Positions 28,306 to 37,885 of a stretch of 64,000 nt of DNA are shown in pieces. Each line of letters begins with the position of its first letter. The stretch's first letter is position 1. The position numbers and the translations under genes are program-made. This DNA is from Acidobacteriota bacterium. Its GTDB lineage: Bacteria > Acidobacteriota > Thermoanaerobaculia > UBA5066. The stretch spans positions 31,668 to 95,667 of the forward strand of contig JAKPXO010000270.1 of NCBI GenBank assembly GCA_029567505.1, written 5' to 3'. Below the pieces are notes generated by a model. That model made no database searches. It saw only the letters and a program-made list of their open reading frames with translations, and was not told where the DNA came from.

Positions 28306-29175
28306 CTATCGCATGGCGCCGAACGTGTCGCAGGCCTTGATGTCGCCCGACTCGAGGCCCTTCCGGAACCAGGCGACCCGCTGCTCGGAGGAGCCGTGCG
28401 TGAAGGCGTCGGGCGTGACCCGCTGCCCCGCCGCACGCTGCATCCGGTCGTCGCCGATCGCCGCGGCGGCGTTCAGTCCTTCTTCCACGTCGCCCCGCTC
28501 GAGGATCCCGCGCTGCGCCGTCTCGTGGCCCCAGACCCCTGCGAAGCAGTCGGCCTGGAGCTCCATGGCGACGGAGTAGGCGTTCTCGTTCCGCGGGTCG
28601 GCGGCCTGACGCTGCCGCACGGCCTGGTCGATGCCGATCAGGTGCTGCACGTGGTGGCCGAGCTCGTGCGCGATGACGTAGGCCTGCGCGAAGTCGCCGG
28701 GCGCCCCGAACCTGTCCTTCAGCTCCTGGTAGAAGCCGAGGTCGACGTAGACCTTCTGGTCTCCGGGGCAGTAAAACGGCCCGGTGGACGAGCCCGCGTA
28801 GCCGCAGGCCGAGTCGACACCGTCGCGGAAGAGGACGAGCTTGGCCCGCGAGTACTCCCCTCCCACCGTCGGCAGGATCTTCGTCCACGTCGCCTGAGCG
28901 TCGTCGAGGACGAACGAGACGAACTCGACGAGCTCCTCCTCGCGCGGGTCGTCGACCGCGCCACCCGCGGGGCCCGCTCCAGCCGAGACGTCGGCGACCG
29001 GACCCATGCCGCCCGCGCCGACGAGCGAGAAGAGGTCCTTCTTGAATACGAGGCTCAACACGGCGAGCAGGAGGAAGCCGCCGATGCCGAGCTTCATCCC
29101 CGGCCGACCGCCGCCTCCGCCACCGCCTCGCTGGTCCTCGAGGTCCGCGCTCCGTCCGCCGCGGGTCCATTTCAT
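28306..29175 (-). CDS. Neutral zinc metallopeptidase (YpfJ family)
   Basis: AYVIAHELGHHVQHLIGI; QADCFAGVWGH. Confidence 0.93.
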   Translation of the reverse strand: MKWTRGGRSADLEDQRGGGGGGGRPGMKLGIGGFLLLAVLSLVFKKDLFSLVGAGGMGPVADVSAGAGPAGGAVDDPREEELVEFVSFVLDDAQATWTKILPTVGGEYSRAKLVLFRDGVDSACGYAGSSTGPFYCPGDQKVYVDLGFYQELKDRFGAPGDFAQAYVIAHELGHHVQHLIGIDQAVRQRQAADPRNENAYSVAMELQADCFAGVWGHETAQRGILERGDVEEGLNAAAAIGDDRMQRAAGQRVTPDAFTHGSSEQRVAWFRKGLESGDIKACDTFGAMR

Positions 29176-29319
29176 CGTTCCGGCCCTCCTCTCGCCCACA
29201 GAGGGGTTTACAGAAGATTAGCGGACAAAGCCTCTGAGGGTCGATAAGATCCCAGACCTCTTGTTGAACACCCTGCTTTCTCGCGAACCGCGCGCATTTC
29301 AGCTCCAAGGGAGATCTGC

Positions 29320-32300
29320 ATGAATAGTCCGGCTCGGAGAGTCGCCCTCACATCGATCGTCGTCGTCGCCCTCGCCGTCGTTTTAGGCGTCGCTGCTCAC
29401 CCGGCAGCGGCGCAGTGCGTCAGCCTGACGACGGCAGGCGCGGCTCACTCTCAGAATTTCGACACTCTATCCAACACCGCGGGGAGCACCACCAACAACC
29501 TGTCGATCCCGGGGTGGTACCTGACGGAGTCGGGGGGCGGCGCCCGTGACAACGAGCAGTACGCCGTCGACAATGGAGGGAGCAACACCGGCGACACGTT
29601 CAGCTACGGCGCCGCCGGGGCGACGGATCGAGCCCTGGGCGGGCTCCAGAGCGGCACCCTCGTCCCCCTTTTCGGGGCCTGCTTCACGAACAACACGGGT
29701 GCGGCCATCACGAGCCTCGACATCGGATACACGGGCGAGGAGTGGCGGCTCGGGACGGCCGCACGAACGGACCAGCTGGATTTCCAGTACAGCCTCGACG
29801 CGACCAGCCTGACGACGGGGACCTGGACGGACGTCAACGCCCTCGATTTCCTCACACCCATGACGACGACCACGGGTGCGAAGGACGGGAACGCCGCCGC
29901 CAACCGGACGGCCCTGTCCTCGTCGATCGCGTCCTTGTCGATCGCCAACGGAGCCACCTTCTGGGTTCGCTGGAGCGATCTGAACGCCAGCGGCGCTGAC
30001 GACGGGCTCGCCGTCGACGATTTCTCGCTCACACCGCAGGGCTCGGGTCCCACGGTCCCGGCTCTTTCGATCAACGATGTCACCCTGGCTGAGGGGAACT
30101 CCGGGACCACGACGTTCACGTTCACCGTGAGCCTGTCGGTCCCCGCCCCTGCCGGCGGCGTCACGTTCGACATCGCGACCGTCGACAACACGGCCACGAC
30201 GGCGGACAACGACTACACCGCGAATGCCCTCACCGGCCAGACCATCCCGGAGGGCAGCACGGGCCCCTACACTTTCAACGTCACCGTCAACGGCGACGCG
30301 ACTCCAGAGTCGAACGAGACGTTCTTCGTGAACGTCACGAACGTCGTGGGCGCAAACGTCGGTGACGGCCAGGGCCAGGGGACGATCACGAACGACGACA
30401 CCCCGACCTACGAGATCTTCGCGATCCAGGGCTCGGGCGCAGCCTCCCCGTACGCCACACAGGTCGTCACGACGGTCGACAACATCGTCACGGCCGTCGG
30501 ATCTCAGGGCTTCTTCATCCAGACGCCGGACGCCCGCGTTGACGCCGACATCGATACCTCGAACGGCATCTACGTCTACACCGGCAGCGCCCCGACCGTC
30601 GCCGTGGGCGACCAGGTCGACGTCACCGGGACCGTCACGGAGTATTTCGACTTCACCGAGTTCTCCCCCGTCACGTCGGTCACCGTCGATTCCAGCGGCA
30701 ACCCGCTGCCCGCCGCGGTCGAGCTCGACTCGACGCTCCCGCCCACCGATCCCGCTTCGGCGTTCTACACGATCGGCTTCGAGCGGCTGGAGGGGATGCT
30801 CGTCCACGTCGCCAACGGCATCACGTCCGGCGGAAACCAGCGGTTCGCGAGCGACCTCAGCGCCGAGCTCTACGGCGTCGGCAGCCCCAACCGCCCGTTC
30901 CGCGGCCCCGGCATCGAGTACCCCGGTCTCCCCGGCCTGCCGGTCTGGGACGGCAACCCCGAGATCTTCGAGATCGACCCCGACCGCCTCGGCGCGGTCT
31001 CCGACCCGGACTTCATCCCGGCCGGCTCGACCTACAGCGCCACGGGCGTGATGGCCTACGAGTTCAGCAACTGGGAGCTCTGGCCGACCGCCTTCGCCGT
31101 CACGCCGGCCACCCTGCCGCGCCCGGTCCGCGCCCGCAACGGCGGTGAGTTCACCGTCGGCACGTACAACCTCCTCCAGCTCGACCAGTCCGACTCCGAC
31201 TACGCGGCCCGGCTCGCGAAGCACTCCGGCTACATCCGCACGGTCCTCGGCGCGCCGGACGTCCTCGGCGTCCAGGAGTGCCTGAGCATCACCGAGCTGA
31301 ACGCCCTGGCGGCGCAGATCCACACCGACGACCCCAGCCTGACCTACACCGCGTATCTCGCCGAGGGCCACGACGTCGGCGGTATCGACGTCGGCTTCCT
31401 CGTGCGCGACACCGTGACGAACGCCGTCGTGACCCAGCTCGGGTACGACGCCGTCCTCTCCCTGGACGGCTCGCCCCTGCACGACCGGCCGCCGCTCCTC
31501 CTCGAGGCCACGTACGCCGAGAACGGCGCGCCCTTCGCGTTCACGGTGATGGTCAACCACACCCGTTCCCTCATCGGGGTCGACGATCCCGGGGCGGAAG
31601 GCATCCGCGTTCGCACCAAGCGGCTCGAGCAGGCGCAGTGGATCGCCCAGTGGATCCAGGACTACCAGACCGCGCCCGCGACCCAGACGCGGCCGTTCGT
31701 CATGGTCGGCGACCTGAACGCCTACGAGTTCTCGGACGGCTTCGTGGACGTCGTGGGCCAGATGGCCGGTGACGTCGTCGCGGCCGAGAACATGCTCTAC
31801 GGCCCCGATCTCGTCAATCCGAACCTGACCAAGCAGGCGCTCAACGTGGCGGCGAACGACCGCTATTCCTACCTCCACCTCGGCTCGGCGCAGGTCCTCG
31901 ACCACGCCCTGACGACGCAGGCCACCGACACCTGGGTCCGCGGATTCGCTTACGGGCGCGGCAACTCCGACGCCCCGATCGAGTTCATCAACGACCCCGC
32001 CACGATCCTGCGCGCCTCCGACCATGACGGCGCCGTGATCTTCCTCATGAGCGACGCGAACGCCGACGGGATTCCCGACGACTCGCAGAGCGCCGACCTC
32101 TCCATCACGAAGCTCGCGTCCCCCGAGCCGGTCCTGACGGGCGGGGCGCTGACCTACACCCTGACCGTGAGCAACGCCGGTCCCGCCGCGGCCGGCCCGA
32201 CCACGGTCATCGACACGCTGCCCGCGGGCGTCTCGTTCGTCTCCGCTTCCGGCACCGGCTGGAGCTGCGTCGAGAGCACGGGCATCGTCGAGTGCGACGT

Positions 32301-34521
32301 GGCCGTCATGCCCGTCGGCACCGCGGCCGACATCACCGTCGCCGTGACCGTCACCGCGACCTCCGGCACACTGACGAACACCGCCGAGGTGTCGTCTCTC
32401 ATCGCCGACCCGAACACGGCGAACAACACGGACACGGCGATCTCGGCGATCGCCGCTCAGGCCGACCTCGGCCTGACGATGAGCGCCGATCCCGCTGCCA
32501 CCGGGCCCGGAGGGTCGTTCGTCCACTCGGCGACCGTCACGAACCTCGGCCCGTCCAACGCGTCCGGCGTCGTCCTGACCCTCACGCTCCCCGCCGGTGC
32601 CGTCGTCGGGACGGTCACCCCGGGCGCCTGCGTCCCGGTCGCTGACGTCGTCACCTGCACGGTCGGCCCGCTGCCCGCGGCCGGCACCTTCGTCGCGACC
32701 GTCGAGATGACGGCCGCCGCCACAGGCACCTACGCGACGGCGGGCGCCGTCGCCGGAGCCGAGCCCGACCCGGTCTCCGCGAACGACACCGCCACGACGT
32801 CGACGGCGATCGGCCAGATCCTCGCGACCCCGAGCCCGGTGAACATGCGGGTCCCGATCTTCACGGCGGGCGGCGCGATGACGCTGGACCTCCTGAACGA
32901 CAGCCCGATCCCGGTCGGCTTCATGCTCCTGGAGCGGGCAGCCGAAGCCGTGTGGATGCGCATCCCGATCGACGGCCCGACGTGGAACGTCCCGGCGTCG
33001 GACTCCTTTGCCCGGACGGCCCGTGCCGTCCCGCAGCACGCGCGGCCCGACCTGCCGACTTCCCCGCTGGCGCCCGTCGCGACGCTCAGCTTCCCCACCG
33101 GCCTCGTCTACCCGTGGGGCATCGGCTTCAACACGATGGCCAATGACATGTGGATCCACGACATCGCCGACGCTGGCGGGGACGGCTTCAACCACCGCTT
33201 CCTCACCGACGGCACCGACACCGGCGACGCCATCGACACCTCCTCCTGGATCGGCGACTGGGCCGCCGACCTGGCCTACGACCCCTGGAACGACAAGGTC
33301 TGGCAGGTCAACGTCGGCAACGGCAACTGCGTCCACGAAATGGACCCGCTCACGAAGACCTCCACCGGCACCTCGATCTGCCCCGCCTTCCCCGTCTCCC
33401 AGCGCGGCCTGGCCTTCGACCCCGTCTCCGATACGTTCTTCGCCGGCTCCTGGAACGACGGCGCCATCCATCGCTTCGATCGCGACGGCGTCATCCTCGA
33501 GACCGTCAACGCCGGCCTCGACGTCTCCGGCCTCGCCTACAACCCCGGCAGCGGCCACCTCTTCGTCCTCGCAAACACCGATGCCGCCGCCGACCTCTTC
33601 GTCCTCGACGTGAACGACGGCTACACCGTCGTCGGCTCCTTCAAGGTCTCCGGCATGGGCGAGTACGACCAGGCCGGTCTCGACGCCGACTGCGCCGGCA
33701 ACCTCTACGCCGTCAACCAGGGCACCGGCGAGGTCCTCGTCGTCCCGTCCGGCGAGACCGGCTTCTGCTCCTTCTCCACTGTCCCCTGGCTCGACGAGAC
33801 GCCCAAGAGCGGCACGATCGCCGCGGGTGCGACCCAGCCCGTCACCCTCGACTTCACCACCGCGCTTCAGAGGCCGGGCTTCCGTCAGGCCTCGCTCCGC
33901 GTCGCCGGCACCGCTCCGTTCGCGCCGGTCGAGGTCCCGGTCAACTACACGATCGCCTTCCTCGACGTTCCGGACACCAACTGGGCCGATCGGCACATCC
34001 ACGCGCTCGCCGGCGCGGGAATCACGCGCGGCTGCGGCTCGGGGAACTACTGTCCCGACAGCACCCTGGATCGAGCCCAGATGGCCGTCCTGATGGTTCG
34101 TTCGATGTACGGGCCGCTCTACGTCCCGCCGCCCGCGACCGGCCTCTTCGCCGACGTGGTGGTCTCGGATACCGACACGACGGCGGACTACATCGAGCAG
34201 CTCTACCGCGATGGCGTCGTCAACGGCTGTTCGGCCTCGCCTCTTCTCTACTGCCCCAACGACCTCGTGAACCGGGCGGCGATGGCCAAGTACCTCGTCA
34301 ACAGCCTCGGGATTCCGCTCGAGCCCGAGACGGGCTACTTCACCGACCTGTCCGGGACGATCTTCTCCGCGTTCGCCCCTTACGCCGAAGCGCTGTTCAG
34401 GGAGGGAGTGACCCTGGGCTGCGGCGACCACATCTTCTGTCCCGCGGACACCGTCACGCGCGACCAGCTCGCCGTCTTCCTCGTAAGGGGGCTCGGGCTT
34501 CCGATGGCCCCCCTTCCCTGA
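29320..34521 (+). CDS. Large secreted protein: Calx-beta + endonuclease/exonuclease/phosphatase domain + DUF11 repeats + beta-propeller-like region + three SLH repeats
   Basis: Signal peptide; VGTYNLLQLDQSD, QECLS, GDLNAYE, SDHDG nuclease motifs; C-terminal SLH-type repeats. Confidence 0.88.
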   Translation: MNSPARRVALTSIVVVALAVVLGVAAHPAAAQCVSLTTAGAAHSQNFDTLSNTAGSTTNNLSIPGWYLTESGGGARDNEQYAVDNGGSNTGDTFSYGAAGATDRALGGLQSGTLVPLFGACFTNNTGAAITSLDIGYTGEEWRLGTAARTDQLDFQYSLDATSLTTGTWTDVNALDFLTPMTTTTGAKDGNAAANRTALSSSIASLSIANGATFWVRWSDLNASGADDGLAVDDFSLTPQGSGPTVPALSINDVTLAEGNSGTTTFTFTVSLSVPAPAGGVTFDIATVDNTATTADNDYTANALTGQTIPEGSTGPYTFNVTVNGDATPESNETFFVNVTNVVGANVGDGQGQGTITNDDTPTYEIFAIQGSGAASPYATQVVTTVDNIVTAVGSQGFFIQTPDARVDADIDTSNGIYVYTGSAPTVAVGDQVDVTGTVTEYFDFTEFSPVTSVTVDSSGNPLPAAVELDSTLPPTDPASAFYTIGFERLEGMLVHVANGITSGGNQRFASDLSAELYGVGSPNRPFRGPGIEYPGLPGLPVWDGNPEIFEIDPDRLGAVSDPDFIPAGSTYSATGVMAYEFSNWELWPTAFAVTPATLPRPVRARNGGEFTVGTYNLLQLDQSDSDYAARLAKHSGYIRTVLGAPDVLGVQECLSITELNALAAQIHTDDPSLTYTAYLAEGHDVGGIDVGFLVRDTVTNAVVTQLGYDAVLSLDGSPLHDRPPLLLEATYAENGAPFAFTVMVNHTRSLIGVDDPGAEGIRVRTKRLEQAQWIAQWIQDYQTAPATQTRPFVMVGDLNAYEFSDGFVDVVGQMAGDVVAAENMLYGPDLVNPNLTKQALNVAANDRYSYLHLGSAQVLDHALTTQATDTWVRGFAYGRGNSDAPIEFINDPATILRASDHDGAVIFLMSDANADGIPDDSQSADLSITKLASPEPVLTGGALTYTLTVSNAGPAAAGPTTVIDTLPAGVSFVSASGTGWSCVESTGIVECDVAVMPVGTAADITVAVTVTATSGTLTNTAEVSSLIADPNTANNTDTAISAIAAQADLGLTMSADPAATGPGGSFVHSATVTNLGPSNASGVVLTLTLPAGAVVGTVTPGACVPVADVVTCTVGPLPAAGTFVATVEMTAAATGTYATAGAVAGAEPDPVSANDTATTSTAIGQILATPSPVNMRVPIFTAGGAMTLDLLNDSPIPVGFMLLERAAEAVWMRIPIDGPTWNVPASDSFARTARAVPQHARPDLPTSPLAPVATLSFPTGLVYPWGIGFNTMANDMWIHDIADAGGDGFNHRFLTDGTDTGDAIDTSSWIGDWAADLAYDPWNDKVWQVNVGNGNCVHEMDPLTKTSTGTSICPAFPVSQRGLAFDPVSDTFFAGSWNDGAIHRFDRDGVILETVNAGLDVSGLAYNPGSGHLFVLANTDAAADLFVLDVNDGYTVVGSFKVSGMGEYDQAGLDADCAGNLYAVNQGTGEVLVVPSGETGFCSFSTVPWLDETPKSGTIAAGATQPVTLDFTTALQRPGFRQASLRVAGTAPFAPVEVPVNYTIAFLDVPDTNWADRHIHALAGAGITRGCGSGNYCPDSTLDRAQMAVLMVRSMYGPLYVPPPATGLFADVVVSDTDTTADYIEQLYRDGVVNGCSASPLLYCPNDLVNRAAMAKYLVNSLGIPLEPETGYFTDLSGTIFSAFAPYAEALFREGVTLGCGDHIFCPADTVTRDQLAVFLVRGLGLPMAPLP

Positions 34522-34577
34522 CACCATAGGCTCGCGATCCGGGGCGGGATCCCGCCTCGGATCCCCGTTCTCACCGA

Positions 34578-34607
34578 GGGCCGGGCGCTTCGGCGCCCGG
34601 CCCTTTT
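34578..34607 (+). terminator. Rho-independent terminator
   Basis: GGGCCGGGCGC-TTCG-GCGCCCGGCCC-TTTT. Confidence 0.92.
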
Positions 34608-34734
34608 CATCGGTGCGCGGCCGGCTCGCCCCGCAACGGCGACCACCCGAACCACCGGAAGCGGAACCGCTGGTGCGGTGGCGTGGAAGGGGGGCAGCGG
34701 CATGCTGCCGCCCCCCGCTCCGGAGCCCACCGCG

Positions 34735-36579
34735 TCAGAACGCGACGTCGACGCCGACGACGAACCGCCGCCCCGGCGACGGGTAGCCCGCGACCTCGGC
34801 GTAGTCCCGGCCGAGAAGGTTCGTCGCGCGAACGAACGGAGAGAGGCCCCAGGCGACGGGCGGGAGCGTGAGGGCGCCGTCGAGGCGGAAGTAGGCGGGG
34901 CTCGTGACGCGCAGGTAGGTCGTCGCGTCGACGTCGTCCCGCTCGCCGATCCAGAGCCCGGTCACCTCGGCGCTCGCGCCGCGGCCGAGGTCCTCGCCGA
35001 CGGTCAGCGAAGCGCGCTGCTTCGGCCGTCGGAGGAGCGGAAGACCGGTGTCGCGGTCCTCCGTGTCGAGCCGGGTCCAGGCGGCGCGTGCCCAGGCCGT
35101 CTTCGTCAGCGGCATGAAGAGCCGGGCCTCGACGCCGGTCATCCGCGCCCGGCCGACGTTGACGTTCTTCTGGAACGCGAAGTCGTACCGGATCAGGTCC
35201 TTCACGTCGCTCCGGAAGACGGTCGCCTCGAGGGAGGCGCCACCGCCGAGGCTCCACTCCGCCCCCGCCTCGTACGAGACGGAGCGCTCCGGCTCGAGCG
35301 CCGGGTTCCCGGAGAACGGGTAGTAGAGCTCGCCCGTCGCGGGGGCTCGGAACGCCGAGCCCGCCGCGGCGCGGAGCCGGAACGCGGAGGAGGCCTTCCA
35401 GGAGAGGGCGACGCGCGGGTTCGTCGACGCGCCGAAGGCGTCGTGCTCGTCCCTGCGGACGCCGGCCGTGACGACGAAGCGGTCCCGGGCGAGGGAGAGG
35501 CGGTCCTCGGCGAAGACCGACCAGGTGCGCGTCGTCAGGCCGTCGAGCTGGACCCCGTACACGTCCTCGTTGTCCACCTTCGTCCGTTCGAGGTCGGCGC
35601 CGATGGAGATCCGGTTCGCGGAGCGCTCGTGGGAGAGGACGAGTCGTCCCCCGGTGCGCCGGGCGCGCGTCTCGGAGAACGTGAAGCCCCAGGGCTCGTC
35701 CGGGTCGGAGAACGTCGGCTCGTCGGTCGCGAAGGTTCCGGCCGCCTCGAGCGTCGTCCGCGCGCCGAGAGCGAGCGAGAGCGGAACGGAGATGAGCGTC
35801 GTGTCGGCCGTCGTGGCGCGCCGCGGCGTCGTCGTCGCCCCCTCGAAGGGGATGCCCGTTCGCGAGGTCTCGCGCCGGACGGTGACGCCGGTCCGGACGC
35901 CCTCCGAGAGCCGCAGGTCGAGCGCGGCGGAAAGGTCGGTCCCGGCGAAGAACTCGTTCGGAAGGTCGCCGCCGGCGGTGGTCCGCCGGTAGCCGGCGGT
36001 CACGCCGATCGTGCCGCGCCGCCAGGCGGCGTTGACGCCCCCCTCGCGTGTCGAGGCGTTCCCGAGGCCGAAGTGCGCCCGGCCGGAGAGGCCCTCCGCG
36101 TCGGCCTTCCGGGTGAAGAGCTGGATGACCCCCCCGATCGCCTCCGAGCCGTAGAGCGCCGAGAAGGGGCCGCGGACGACCTCGACGCGCTCCAGGTTCG
36201 CGGTGCCCAGGGAGGAGAGGTCGACGCCCCCGAAGTACGGGCTGTTCAGCTTGACGCCGTCGACGAGAACGAGCGCCGAGTTGGAGTTCGCCCCGCGCAG
36301 GAAGAGCGACGTGACGCCGCCCGGCCCTCCGCTCTGCGCGACGTCGACGCCGGGGACGCTCCGCAGGAGGTCGGCGACCGTCGTCGCGCGGGAGCGCTCG
36401 ATGTCGGTCCGGTCGAGGACCGTCGTCGCGACGCCGAGCGAGGAGGCGTCGGCGGGTGTCGCCTCGGCGGTGACGACGACCTCGGTCGAGACGGGAGCCG
36501 GGCCCGACCGAGGCGCCTGGCCGAGGGCGGACGTAGACAGGGCGAGAGGGAGGAGGAGGACGAGAGGGATGCGGTTCAA
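34735..36579 (-). CDS. btuB: TonB-dependent receptor, BtuB-like cobalamin transporter
   Basis: Plug domain (DLLRSVPGVDVAQSGGPGGVTSLFLRGANSNSALVLVDGVKLN); preceded by cobalamin riboswitch. Confidence 0.9.
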   Translation of the reverse strand: MNRIPLVLLLPLALSTSALGQAPRSGPAPVSTEVVVTAEATPADASSLGVATTVLDRTDIERSRATTVADLLRSVPGVDVAQSGGPGGVTSLFLRGANSNSALVLVDGVKLNSPYFGGVDLSSLGTANLERVEVVRGPFSALYGSEAIGGVIQLFTRKADAEGLSGRAHFGLGNASTREGGVNAAWRRGTIGVTAGYRRTTAGGDLPNEFFAGTDLSAALDLRLSEGVRTGVTVRRETSRTGIPFEGATTTPRRATTADTTLISVPLSLALGARTTLEAAGTFATDEPTFSDPDEPWGFTFSETRARRTGGRLVLSHERSANRISIGADLERTKVDNEDVYGVQLDGLTTRTWSVFAEDRLSLARDRFVVTAGVRRDEHDAFGASTNPRVALSWKASSAFRLRAAAGSAFRAPATGELYYPFSGNPALEPERSVSYEAGAEWSLGGGASLEATVFRSDVKDLIRYDFAFQKNVNVGRARMTGVEARLFMPLTKTAWARAAWTRLDTEDRDTGLPLLRRPKQRASLTVGEDLGRGASAEVTGLWIGERDDVDATTYLRVTSPAYFRLDGALTLPPVAWGLSPFVRATNLLGRDYAEVAGYPSPGRRFVVGVDVAF

Positions 36580-36691
36580 GAGGCCTCCGTTCGGCTGCGG
36601 CCTGCCGTCCCATCGGAAGGGGCGGGAGGCGCGCGCGGAGGCGTCTCCCGCGACCTCTCGAGCCCCGGAGACGGCGCGGCGGGTTGCGATG

Positions 36692-36905
36692 GGCCTCGGG
36701 CAGGTCTCCTGGCTCCCGGATCGTCCGCGGAAGGACCCCTTCCCGGAGGCGAAACCCGCGTCGCGGATCGCTCGCCCCCAGTGGGATTTCGTCCTTCGCG
36801 TCCCCGGTCACAGTGGCGGGGGCCGCGCGGGAATCTCACCCGCTTCCCTCTCTCGCCCCCCGGAGGACGGGGGACCCGAGATCCGTTGAAAGAACCGGTC
36901 GCGGA
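36692..36905 (-). ncRNA. Cobalamin riboswitch
   Basis: Minus strand contains GGGAAGCGGGTGAGATTCCCGCGCGGCCCCCGCCACTGTGA ... CCACTGGGGG ... GGGAAGG ... GAGCCAGGAGACCTGCC. Confidence 0.95.
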
Positions 36906-36954
36906 GGATAGCACCCGGGGCGCGACGCGCGCCGGCCCGCGGGACCGCCCGGCG

Positions 36955-37824
36955 TCAGCGTCCGGCGAACGCCCCGAGCCGCTCCCCGACCCGGACCGGG
37001 CCGTGCGGGCGGCTCCAGTCGAAAGCAGAGGCCCGCGCACCCCCGACGAGGAGGACGACCGTCGAGCCGAGCTCGAACGTCCCGAGATCGTCTCCCGAGG
37101 CGCACGGAAGCCCATCGACGGCAAGGCGGTCGCGGCGTCCGAGCGTCCGGCCCCCGAGCCAGCGCGCGTCGACGACGACGCCCCCGACGTGGGTCGCGGC
37201 GACCATCACGGCCGCGACGTCGAGGCCTTCGTCCTCGCCCGTCCCTTCGGCGATCCAGTACGCGCGCCGGTTCCTCACGTAGAGGCCCGGAGTGAACGCG
37301 GTCGAAGCTTCGTTCACCGGCCAGAGCTCCCCCTCGACACGCCCGACGGCGAGGACGCGCCCCGGGCACGGAACGTGGATCCGGTGGTAGTCGCGCGGCG
37401 AGAGATAGAGCGTCGCGTACGCCCCGCCCTCGAAGCGCGCCGCGAGCGGATCGGAGGCGAGGAGCTCGTCGAGGCGGTACGGAAGCCCCTTCGCCTGGAT
37501 GAGCGTGCCCTGCTCGACCCGCCCGGAGGCGATGAGGGCGCCGTCGACCGGCGAGTTGACGCCGCCCGGGACCGCCGGCTCCTGGAGGCGGAGGCCCGCC
37601 TTCAGCCGGCGCGTGAAGAAATCGAGGAACGAGGCGTACTCGGCGAGCGGTCTCTCCGCCTCGCCGAGGTCGACGCGGTAGGAGGCGACGAAGCGCCCGA
37701 GGAGTGGCGCGCGCAGCGCACGCGGCAGTCGCGTCCTCGCCAGCAGCCCGACCGCGGCCGAGCCCGCCTTCTTCGGATAGAGGCCGAGGAGCCGCAGGGA
37801 GAGGGGCGGGGCTGCGTCGGACAT
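36955..37824 (-). CDS. psd: Phosphatidylserine decarboxylase proenzyme
   Basis: DYHRIHVPCPGRV; FELGSTVVLL (LGST autocleavage site). Confidence 0.93.
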   Translation of the reverse strand: MSDAAPPLSLRLLGLYPKKAGSAAVGLLARTRLPRALRAPLLGRFVASYRVDLGEAERPLAEYASFLDFFTRRLKAGLRLQEPAVPGGVNSPVDGALIASGRVEQGTLIQAKGLPYRLDELLASDPLAARFEGGAYATLYLSPRDYHRIHVPCPGRVLAVGRVEGELWPVNEASTAFTPGLYVRNRRAYWIAEGTGEDEGLDVAAVMVAATHVGGVVVDARWLGGRTLGRRDRLAVDGLPCASGDDLGTFELGSTVVLLVGGARASAFDWSRPHGPVRVGERLGAFAGR

Positions 37825-37885
37825 GAGCCGATTATGATAGGGGTCTTCCCGCGTCCGGATTGACCGCCCCGAGGAGGAGAGCGCG

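Noticed and set aside
29467-34527. 1686-aa ORF antisense to the SLH nuclease gene
   Set aside because: GC-rich genomes leave long antisense frames open; the composition (V/G/D/R-rich, no domains) is typical of the antisense of a real gene, and the plus strand has a signal peptide and recognisable domains.
34678-37863. 1061-aa plus-strand ORF
   Set aside because: Antisense to btuB, the cobalamin riboswitch and psd; no domain-like sequence.
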